Below are positions 61,801-64,000 of a stretch of 64,000 nt of DNA, one piece after another (position 1 is the first letter of the stretch; each line of letters starts with the position of its first letter). Location of the stretch: the NCBI RefSeq assembly GCF_000003815.2, contig NC_049995.1, positions 6,315,075 to 6,379,074 on the forward strand, read 5' to 3'. The notes beneath the pieces are model-generated. The model saw only the letters and a list, made by a program, of their open reading frames with translations, did not search any database and was not told the DNA's origin. The translations under genes and the position numbers were made by a program. Origin of the DNA: Branchiostoma floridae (lineage: Eukaryota; Chordata; Leptocardii; Amphioxiformes; Branchiostomatidae).

Positions 61801-63395
61801 GCTTGTGATAGTGCCTGGCCCACCTGTAGGCATGGAGATCATAGACTGGCCAGAAGATGGGGTAGGTCTATACAACCTCATTTTTTTTTTAATACAGTTT
61901 GTTAATTTTGCACTTGACAAACAATTACAAAAGTTAAATACAAATTGAAAAGTAAGTTACTTATAATGCATACTTGTACAGTCAAACCTGCCCTAGCGAC
62001 CACCTCTTCTCAGCGACCACCTGGCCATTTCAACCGCTTTTTCTCGGTCCCGATTTATTTTCCCATTGACGTAAGCATTAAGCGACCTTTTCTCAACGAC
62101 CACCTGGCCAACGCGACCGCGACCGGCCCAAATTGGGACCCATAACGACCGCATCATTTTCAAAATTGAGGTTTTCATCGAATTTTTATGATAACTAGCG
62201 CGATTTTGTGCCGAAATCGGCCAATTTGCGTCGGATTTTGGGGTTAAATTTACAGTTTACAGTGTGCGTGTTGTATTTGACATTAAAGACCTCGCTTCTT
62301 TGCGTGCGTGCAGTGTGCTTGTTATTTGGCATTAAACACAACGGAAACCATTTATACTTTGCATCGGGCATGTTTTGAGTCGATACTCTTCTCAGCGACC
62401 ACCTGTCCAAACCGACCGTTTTTTTCTGGTCCCCCGGGTGGTCGTCTTGGGCAGGTTTGACTGTATATCAAAGACTCAGAAACCAGTCCCGAATCTCTAT
62501 CTTATGCAACATTTTAGCTCTCAAAGGACCCTTCCTTGATAATACTACCACTGCAGGGTAACCTATAACTGTTGTTTTAAAAACAAACCATTGGATATCA
62601 AAATGACAGACAGTGGTATAACACTACAATATTTGGAAACAATAGTTTTGAACTATTACATTTTGAAACCACTTTCCATTTTGCAATGATTACCCTAAAA
62701 TATTGTTTTTAAAAACAATAGATATAGGTTGCCCTGCGGATAAAAGTGAACCACAAAATGTACATAGTAACATTGTACATAGTCCATTTCCTAACAATTT
62801 GTCCAATGATTGATAAGTCATAGTATGTGTTTTATTTCCTTGTTTCAGCCATTGATGGTGTATAACGGAACTGAGTTTGACAAACCGCTAGTGGTTCAGT
62901 TGATTGATGCTGCCGGGAACCCGTCACAAGAGTCTGGGGTCGGAGTTCAACTGGACAAGGACAAAGGATTGGAGGTCAGATTTGTAATGTCTGTAGTGAG
63001 TAGTCTTATCCATCTTGCATTTGCCAGGTGTTCAAAATACTTCAAAGCTTGTAATGCTAGGAAATCATTTTTGACATCCCAATTGAACTTATCAATAAGG
63101 AGGCACCTAATGTATGTTCAAGATTTGCTTAGAACATTCTAGTTGAAAACAAATCATCAAAACATGAAATGCTTTCAGTTGTACTATTGCTATAAGTTTG
63201 TTTATTCACTTTATTTTGTACCCTAGTCCCAACCAGTGTAACCATCAAGACAGGTTATGCAATTACCATACGACTCATATACGTCCTAACAGAATTATGT
63301 GTTTTGCCCTTCCAGCTGACACCATCACCCCAGTGTGTGAAGACTGATGCCAGCGGTCGAGCCAACTTTGGGATCATGGCTGCCTCAGGAAAAAA
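22057..63395 (+). CDS. SMCHD1: SMCHD1-like GHKL ATPase / SMC-hinge chromatin protein, exons 1-33, continues past window
   Basis: SMCHD1 is a non-canonical SMC-family nuclear protein that uses a GHKL ATPase in chromatin silencing. Exons: 22057-22227, 23177-23255, 23713-23874, 24277-24359, 25209-25348, 26362-26436, 27260-27359, 27822-27941, 28518-28681, 30112-30217, 31156-31369, 32340-32451, 33501-33684, 34386-34583, 35105-35218, 35966-36072, 36747-36829, 38948-39070, 52711-52788, 53314-53433, 53993-54137, 54710-54809, 55338-55410, 56017-56156, 56745-56879, 58118-58280, 58901-58968, 59500-59645, 59856-59982, 60898-60978, 61697-61861, 62849-62974, 63316-63395. Every junction is GT-AG and in phase, giving 1360 codons against about 2000 in vertebrates. 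The SMC hinge is therefore beyond the right edge. The exon 32 donor is GTCAGA, a weak form. Exon 6 is the least conserved and the least certain. Confidence 0.93.
24277..30217 (+). CDS. SMCHD1: SMCHD1 exons 4-10: GHKL ATPase core
   Basis: Residues 138-400. Exon 4 has the N-box AELIDN with the likely catalytic glutamate at residue 143 and metal-binding asparagine at 147. Exon 5 has the G1 box DNGHGM at 182-187 (DNGRGM in vertebrates) and [10 protein letters not shown]. Exon 7 has [13 protein letters not shown], the G2-type motif, at 252-264. Exons 8-9 carry [19 protein letters not shown] and [11 protein letters not shown]; exon 10 has [13 protein letters not shown]. All ATP-site residues I can check are present, so the enzyme looks active. 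Exon 6 (26362-26436) encodes a short, poorly conserved linker; its boundaries rest on phase alone. Confidence 0.9.
25479..25554. repeat. Perfect 35-bp-arm hairpin
   Basis: Arms 25479-25513 and 25520-25554 are exact complements around a 6-base loop (AGCATA). It lies in the SMCHD1 intron after exon 5. Arms are AT-rich, beginning GTATGTTTAGATATC. Confidence 0.95.
26120..26258. repeat. 32-bp perfect inverted repeat enclosing a hammerhead-like motif
   Basis: Arms 26120-26151 and 26227-26258 are exact complements (they start TACGCCAAAAAATAG). The 75 bases between them carry the ribozyme-like motif at 26167-26211, and the stem partly continues inward (TTTTGG with CCAAAA). Confidence 0.93.
26167..26211 (+). 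ncRNA. Hammerhead-ribozyme-like motif, core defective
   Basis: CTGACGA (position 7 of the hammerhead core is variable), stem II GGATAG/CTATCC with a 6-base loop, then AAAAC GTC. The canonical GAAA is AAAA here, so the base corresponding to G12 is missing and cleavage is expected to be poor. Stem I is GTCA/TGAC. The motif sits inside a 32-bp inverted repeat. Confidence 0.4.
26690..26905. repeat. Pyrimidine tract (TTTC/CT)n
   Basis: About 215 bases of almost pure C/T on the plus strand in the intron between SMCHD1 exons 6 and 7. The long frames seen across it are compositional. Confidence 0.9.
27399..27619. repeat. Inverted-repeat MITE (ATACCCCTGTCA)
   Basis: Ends ATACCCCTGTCACATT and AATATGACAGGGGTAT enclosing about 190 bp, immediately after SMCHD1 exon 7. 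Confidence 0.75.
28873..29600. repeat. 144-bp minisatellite, about five copies
   Basis: The phrase AGGTTTGGCCTGGGTCC starts at 28881, 29025, 29169, 29313 and 29456, so the period is 144 (once 143). Copies are over 95% alike by eye. Because 144 is a multiple of three, a minus-strand frame stays open over four units; I treat that as a by-product. Confidence 0.95.
30381..30590 (-). repeat. 5S-rRNA-derived SINE
   Basis: Read on the minus strand from about 30589 it begins GCGTGGCGCATTGCTACACC, continues with the 5S internal-promoter-like stretch GGAAGTTCAGCAACGCG and GTGCTTGGATGGGGGACC, then GATTGCTGTAGCG. The tail carries CGGGACCCCCGTTTTACGTC-type sequence in plus orientation. The 5S-like order of boxes A, IE and C is clear, but overall identity is too low for a working 5S gene. 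Confidence 0.75.
30602..31155 (+). repeat. Tandem copies of the SMCHD1 exon 11 acceptor region
   Basis: Three diverged upstream copies of the exon 11 start (ATAAAACTCATACAGATGGG-like) begin at about 30692, 30873 and 31010, before the real one at 31156; each carries the same flank (GAGCAATTTGACAAAAGTAT, GGAGCTCTTAACATGGTCAT). Copies 2 and 3 keep a CTCTTCAG acceptor, copy 1 has lost its AG. The exon-like parts hit stop codons within about 15-25 codons. Confidence 0.88.
31156..36829 (+). CDS. SMCHD1: SMCHD1 exons 11-17: transducer-like region C-terminal to the ATPase
   Basis: Residues 401-737. Conserved blocks include [20 protein letters not shown] and [13 protein letters not shown] (exon 11), [19 protein letters not shown] (exon 12), [18 protein letters not shown] and [19 protein letters not shown] (exon 13), [19 protein letters not shown] (exon 14), [16 protein letters not shown] (exon 15) and VVVKWPEGD (exon 17). 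Exon 12 opens with an acidic run (VEEDEDDC) matched in vertebrates. Three splice junctions in this block (exon 11 acceptor, exon 13 acceptor, exon 17 donor) adjoin tandem copies of themselves; see the separate repeat entries. Confidence 0.9.
31975..32060. repeat. GGATGCAT short tandem repeat
   Basis: GCATGGATGGATGCATGGATGC-type repeats near 32031-32060, next to a short hairpin ACCGGTGCGTAGCACCGG at 31970-31987. Confidence 0.6.
32117..32207 (+). repeat. tRNA-like sequence (pseudogene or SINE head)
   Basis: A-box-like GTGGCCGACCGGTCTACGG, B box GGGTTCGAACCCC and a following T run as in Pol III genes; GTTA/TAAC could form a partial acceptor stem. The anticodon arm does not fold with a 7-base loop, so a working tRNA is unlikely. 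Confidence 0.5.
32640..33500 (+). repeat. Tandem copies of the SMCHD1 exon 13 acceptor and exon start
   Basis: Exon-like starts with a CAG or TAG acceptor lie at 32818, 33051 and 33282 before the real exon at 33501 (spacing 233, 231 and 219 bp). Each copy encodes [19 protein letters not shown] or a one-change variant, then departs from the exon into a unit-specific tail ([19 protein letters not shown]). Copies at 33051 and 33282 are in frame with exon 13 with no stop between; the 32818 copy is out of frame. Confidence 0.95.
33904..34015. repeat. Short dispersed element, pair with 53199-53299
   Basis: Both copies run from TAGTCTGTGTRACACAAACT to GCTGCTATAAGCAARATTTA followed by ATCAGGCTA, about 105-110 bp, in different SMCHD1 introns and the same orientation. 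Confidence 0.8.
35285..35600 (+). repeat. Dispersed element (GGACAAGTCCAC family), copy 1
   Basis: Starts CAGGGTTGGACAAGTCCAC and contains GTCCAGGGCAAGTGAAAGTG; ends near AAAACTTGATCAAACCTGTC. Sister copies at 41866-42186 (+) and 51369-51695 (-). Many internal GGGCAAGT motifs. Confidence 0.75.
36822..36925 (+). repeat. 25-bp tandem copies of the SMCHD1 exon 17 donor
   Basis: Four copies of an ATAGGTAAGGGACCAACCAT-like unit. The GT dinucleotides lie at 36830, 36855, 36880 and 36905, exactly 25 bp apart. The first is the donor that keeps the SMCHD1 phase; copies 3 and 4 keep the full GGTAAGG context and copy 2 has GGTAATG. Confidence 0.93.
37215..37440. repeat. Inverted-repeat MITE (GTTGTAGCCAGCC)
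   Basis: Ends GTTGTAGCCAGCC and GGCTGGCTACAAC. The interior phrase CCTAGGGGGGTCC...GGGCATGCTCC also occurs near 10285 and, weakly, at 23420, 24030 and 56510, so the family has several decayed members here. Confidence 0.7.
37880..38030. repeat. Dispersed repeat, pair with 46630-46760
   Basis: Both carry CCTGCACATGACTTTTTA, GGTGAAGGAGGGGT and CTTCTCCACCCTCT in the same order. Confidence 0.7.
38948..56156 (+). CDS. SMCHD1: SMCHD1 exons 18-24: beta-rich middle region, split by a 13.6-kb intron
   Basis: Residues 738-997. Exon 18 reads [19 protein letters not shown] and KKLLVELKI-like [11 protein letters not shown]. After the 13.6-kb intron, exon 19 resumes with [20 protein letters not shown] and joins exon 20 in phase ([20 protein letters not shown]), confirming that the two halves belong to one gene. 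Exon 21 has [17 protein letters not shown], exon 23 [19 protein letters not shown] and exon 24 [18 protein letters not shown]. These are Ig-like beta modules as in the vertebrate protein (family knowledge). Confidence 0.88.
39315..39580 (-). repeat. tRNA-derived SINE
   Basis: Minus-strand tRNA-like head at the right side (B-box complement GGGATTCAAACTCGAG), then CTTTCCTCATCTCACTCAGG-like body and AAGAACCCGCTGCAC. Same family as 4817-5105. Confidence 0.75.
39585..40026. mobile_element. TAAGGCCACRCCAATTTAAT-family MITE carrying a nested element
   Basis: Ends TAAGGCCACGCCAATTTAAT and AAATTGGTATGGCCTA. A CTGTAAATGCA-family copy occupies 39720-39912 inside it. Same family at 50779-51164 and 58346-58719. 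Confidence 0.7.
39720..39912. repeat. CTGTAAATGCA-family MITE copy 3 (nested)
   Basis: Starts TACTGTAAATGCATTTAAG and ends near TTTCTGCATGTATA; interior GCGGAAAAATGGAG and TGCAGTGGATTTAAGTTTG match the 63645 copy. Confidence 0.7.
40748..40797 (-). ncRNA. Hammerhead-ribozyme-like motif
   Basis: Read on the minus strand: CTGAAGA (40792-40786), a stem II of GAGTGAT with GTCGCTC around TGAT, then GAAA T GTC with the predicted cleavage after 40759, and a short stem I (TTTCG with TGGAA, two wobble pairs). All fixed core bases (CUGANGA, GAAA, UH) are present. Stem III would be very short, as in Penelope-type hammerheads (family knowledge). Confidence 0.5.
41318..41711. repeat. Inverted-repeat element (CCTAGGAAAAAA family), copy 2
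   Basis: Ends AGGCCTAAGAAAAAAAATG and CCTTTTTTTTTCCTAGGCCT; interior matches 6568-6913. It sits between SMCHD1 exon 18 and the nested transporter gene. Confidence 0.75.
41866..42186 (+). repeat. Dispersed element (GGACAAGTCCAC family), copy 2, touching the nested gene
   Basis: From GCATTGGACAAGTCCAC to AAAACTTGTCCGACCCTTA. It ends about 10 bp from the stop codon of the SLC35G-like gene, so it occupies that gene's 3' UTR. Confidence 0.75.
42197..43360 (-). CDS. Intronless EamA/DMT-family transporter, SLC35G-like, nested in an SMCHD1 intron
   Basis: One uninterrupted 387-codon frame from ATG at 43360 to TGA at 42197. Residues 1-65 form a hydrophilic cytosolic tail with charged and glutamine-rich stretches. 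About ten membrane helices follow, the first near 66-85 ([19 protein letters not shown]), with the two EamA repeats recognisable around [20 protein letters not shown] in the first half and [20 protein letters not shown] in the second. The short C-terminus ends YTITEEN. Length and layout fit SLC35G1-type proteins (solute carriers of the drug/metabolite transporter superfamily); the substrate is unknown. It is on the strand opposite to its host gene, and the lack of introns in an intron-rich genome suggests origin by retroposition. Long intact coding sequence argues against a pseudogene. The exact SLC35G paralogue is not certain. Confidence 0.88.
   Translation of the reverse strand: MTDKPTELTPLIKKLSTIEEQCEHPSCVRLQEKQSQEQTGNMHPLDTQEDTSQEESKLRQTLRSGLGVTLVLICTIFFALAGDFMKLSHAGGFPSYQIIFLNRSFIFAFNLILVAYVRPNLLGETRKQTAMLVAMGVGRNGATILLLFSILYVSPGEAYSIIRGLGPVFTTIMALVFLKEVVAIVNLCGIVVCIVGVVLVAVGMQQGEAQSYTPSEIARSILLPLSAALTISAMMVLGRSLLRRTVHLFTLVFYIQGIGVIISLPLMYIFDTPKWDHDPTTWLYAFGHAGTYGAAMFLLYAGLRLEKAGIVQTLENGVIPFSLLFDYVLLKKVPTYLELGGGALVLVGSLIVGMYTWWLNRQEELREKLQNELNLGDERSYTITEEN
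43361..46440. other. Upstream of the nested gene; little recognisable
   Basis: 43361-44080 should contain the promoter and 5' UTR of the nested transporter; I see no clear motif. 44081-46440 is AT-rich intron. Near 45060-45170 a decayed piece resembles the CTGTCCCC/GCGCCAGAGGC repeats seen near 10250 and 37250. Confidence 0.4.
46452..46545 (+). repeat. SINE head fragment
   Basis: CTACAATGGCTAAGGGAGTA, then a B-box-like GGTTCAGTTCAATCCC; no body follows. Confidence 0.4.
46831..46863. repeat. (GAT)n microsatellite
   Basis: Eleven GAT units in the large SMCHD1 intron. Confidence 0.95.
47340..47505 (-). repeat. tRNA-derived SINE, best-preserved head
   Basis: On the minus strand: A-box-like GTGGCGTAATCGGCAGCC, then B box GAGTTCAAATCCCGC, then CTTTCTTCACTTGACTCAGG. 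A tRNA-like promoter with both boxes at normal spacing. Confidence 0.8.
48810..49334. mobile_element. TTAA-flanked inverted-repeat element
   Basis: Ends AGGGGCATTCCACTCC and GGAGTGGAATGCCCCT flanked by TTAA on both sides (48806-48809 and 49335-49338). TTAA targets are typical of piggyBac-type transposons (family knowledge). No transposase frame. Confidence 0.82.
49728..49855 (+). repeat. 5S-rRNA-derived SINE head
   Basis: GCCATGGCGCATTAATACAC, GTAAGTTAAGCAACATG, TCAGTACTTGGATGGGAG and GGATACTGTAG follow the order of 5S rRNA boxes. Same family as 30381-30590 but in plus orientation and less decayed in the C-box. Confidence 0.75.
50779..51164. mobile_element. TAAGGCCACRCCAATTTAAT-family MITE, decayed copy
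   Basis: Ends GCTGCACCAATTTTATTTC and AAATAAAATTGGTGTGGCC; interior includes AAAAAATGGGG and many A/T runs. Confidence 0.65.
51262..51900 (+). repeat. tRNA-derived SINE interrupted by another element
   Basis: Head GTGGCCTAATGGTCAGGGTT and B box GAGATTTGAACCCC (about 51262-51368), then an insertion of the GGACAAGTCCAC family in reverse orientation (51369-51695), then the SINE body (AGGACGTTGAATGGAG, GAGAGCTACACCTTGAGCA, CCAAAAAGAGTAGGGGTCC). Confidence 0.75.
51369..51695 (-). repeat. Dispersed element (GGACAAGTCCAC family), copy 3, inside a SINE
   Basis: Reverse-orientation copy with CACTTGCCCTGGACAAT and CTAGTGGACTTGT at its right side and GGGTTGAACAAGTTTTC at its left. Confidence 0.72.
53199..53299. 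repeat. Short dispersed element, pair with 33904-34015
   Basis: Second copy, directly before SMCHD1 exon 20, ending AATTTAATCAGGCTAATAA about 12 bp before the polypyrimidine stretch of the exon 20 acceptor. Confidence 0.78.
53590..53890. repeat. Dispersed repeat, pair with 15119-15420
   Basis: Contains a GC-rich hairpin CACGCGCCGAGCGTGGCG and ends GATACAGAATACACCAT. Confidence 0.45.
54185..54369. repeat. Inverted-repeat MITE (CAGGGCTTTAGCCAGC)
   Basis: Ends CAGGGCTTTAGCCAGC and GCTGGCTAGAGCCCTG; related in end sequence to 37215-37440. Confidence 0.75.
55584..56016 (+). repeat. Tandem copies of the SMCHD1 exon 24 acceptor
   Basis: CCTCATGCAG|GACCCCCTAGC-type units start at 55648, 55709, 55770, 55828, 55889 and 55951 before the real acceptor (CCTCATGCAG ending 56016), plus a decayed one near 55584; period 56-62 bp. 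Most keep AG at the same place and the PPSSL-coding bases after it. Confidence 0.95.
56745..63395 (+). CDS. SMCHD1: SMCHD1 exons 25-33: further beta-rich modules up to the window edge
   Basis: Residues 998-1360. Recognisable blocks are [20 protein letters not shown] (exon 25), [20 protein letters not shown] (exon 28), [12 protein letters not shown] (exon 29), [20 protein letters not shown] then GPP and IIDWPEDG (exon 31), [16 protein letters not shown] (exon 32) and [13 protein letters not shown] (exon 33). Exon 33 ends in phase 2 at a GTATGT donor, so the transcript must continue to the right. No further exon is visible in 63396-64000. Confidence 0.88.
58346..58719. mobile_element. TAGGCCACACCAATTTAAT-family MITE, best copy
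   Basis: Ends TAGGCCACACCAATTTAATT and AAATTAAATCGGTGTGGCCT with inverted repeats that extend over about 40 bp (TTCTTGGTTCACGGATT with AATCCGTGAACCAAGAA). Confidence 0.85.
60050..60240 (+). repeat. SINE body fragment
   Basis: AAAAGGCACTTAAACCC, GGGATGTCCTCTCAAATG, TTTGAGGAGAGCTTG and AAAGAACCCACCACACTTA match the body of the 51262 copy; the tRNA-like head is missing. A similar fragment is at about 16255-16380. Confidence 0.6.
61159..61204 (+). ncRNA. Hammerhead-ribozyme-like motif, complete core
   Basis: Core CTGATGA (61165-61171), stem II GGTGAC/GTCACC with a 5-base loop, GAAA (61190-61193), then C and GTC (61195-61197), with cleavage expected after 61197. Stem I pairs TTTTGCA before the core with TGCAGAA after it (7 bp, one wobble). 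Stem III would be minimal (C-G or an ACGT self-pair between two molecules). This fits hammerheads found in Penelope-like retroelements and satellite DNAs (family knowledge); no reverse transcriptase frame is nearby. Confidence 0.65.
61500..61619. repeat. CTGTAAATGCA-family MITE, truncated copy 4
   Basis: Two copies of GCAAACTTAAAACCACAG in a row, then CTTCAATGCAGTTACAGTA at the right end. Confidence 0.6.
61979..62463. mobile_element. MITE with pogo/Tc1-type ends, copy 2
   Basis: Same element as 13227-13712, in the SMCHD1 intron between exons 31 and 32, flanked by TA at 61977-61978 and 62464-62465. The two copies differ by only scattered substitutions, which suggests recent activity. Confidence 0.88.
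62555..62735. repeat. Inverted-repeat MITE (AGGGTAACCTATA)
   Basis: Ends AGGGTAACCTATAACTGTTG and AACAATAGATATAGGTTGCC; TGTTTTTAAAAACA palindromes lie at both sides. Between SMCHD1 exons 31 and 32. Confidence 0.75.
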
Positions 63396-63644
63396 GTATG
63401 TTGTGGTGTCATAGAAATCAATCAATCAATGATTGTGGGGGTGTAAAGTCTATAGTAAACAAAGGTGTAACCTTGCCTACCCCTGCATCACAGCTCTACA
63501 TTTCAATGTTTTCTATATCTGCAACAAACTTGTCTGAAATAGCAGTTACACTGAGTGTCACGTCTGTCCATACTCAGATTTTAGCTTCCTCCTTAGCATT
63601 GTCTACCCCTGTTTCTTCGTCCCTAGATAGTTCGCTGCATGATA

Positions 63645-63852
63645 CTGTAAATGCATTTAAGTTCGCGGGGATTTAATTTCGCCGTAGCTGGAAAATGGAC
63701 TTTTTGCAGTGGTTTTAATTTTGCGGTAGCACCATGCACTGTAGTCTCTTACTGTTATGGAAAAATGTTCGCGGTGGTTTTAAATTCGCGATAAGGCGGC
63801 CGCTGCGAAAACCGCGAACATTAATCCACCGCGAACATTTCTGCATTTACAG
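63645..63852. repeat. CTGTAAATGCA-family MITE, best copy
   Basis: Ends CTGTAAATGCATTTAAG and TTCTGCATTTACAG flanked by TA on both sides; interior carries GTTCGCGGTGGTTTTAAAT and GCGAACATT motifs. Confidence 0.85.
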
Positions 63853-64000
63853 TAGTTTATACTAGTCCCATTGGCCATGACATGTGGTTGTACCACTTCA
63901 GTTTTCTTCTCTTTGCTGTGGTCTGGAGGTCTTTGGTAGGTACTTAAGTTGACCATAAAATTGTCCTTCTAAATCATAGTTGAATTTATTTTTCTAGCAC

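Overview
The window looks like intron-rich genomic DNA from an invertebrate deuterostome, most likely a lancelet (Branchiostoma). That is inferred from moderate GC, about 3:1 intron:exon spacing, a very dense and varied load of short inverted-repeat elements, and protein sequences resembling vertebrate orthologues. It carries two large multi-exon genes in head-to-head orientation, one intronless gene nested in an intron, and dozens of repeats. No bacterial feature or CRISPR array is present.

Layout. Bases 1-4701 hold no exon I can assign: there is a four-unit degenerate tandem array (about 870-2110), a 22-bp palindromic tandem array (about 3796-3950) and a few weak first-exon candidates. Bases 4702-21564 (minus strand) hold ribophorin II (RPN2), a subunit of oligosaccharyltransferase: 16 exons, 532 codons, covering the signal peptide and whole lumenal region but not the C-terminal membrane segments. 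Its start lies 492 bp from the start of SMCHD1, which runs on the plus strand from 22057 past the right edge: 33 exons, about 1360 codons, covering a UBL-like N-terminus, the GHKL ATPase with its ELIDN, DNGHGM and GVGGKQA motifs, the transducer region and a long series of beta-rich modules. The C-terminal SMC-hinge part lies outside the window.

The 13.6-kb SMCHD1 intron 39071-52710 contains an intronless minus-strand gene for a ten-helix EamA/DMT transporter of the SLC35G type (42197-43360), whose stop codon lies about 10 bp from a repeat.

Most interesting points. (1) Four SMCHD1 splice junctions (exon 11, 13 and 24 acceptors, exon 17 donor) sit at the end of tandem arrays whose units carry copies of that splice site. 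At exon 13 the two nearest extra copies are in frame and open through to the real exon, so isoforms with repeated segments are possible. (2) Three hammerhead-ribozyme-like motifs (26167-26211 +, 40748-40797 -, 61159-61204 +), one with a complete core and a 7-bp stem I. (3) 5S-rRNA-derived and tRNA-derived SINEs, and inverted-repeat elements nested in one another with readable target duplications.

RPN2 acts in the ER membrane in N-glycosylation; SMCHD1 is a chromatin ATPase; SLC35G proteins are membrane carriers. I see no functional link beyond the shared RPN2/SMCHD1 promoter region. Gene identities rest on recalled family sequences, not on a database search.
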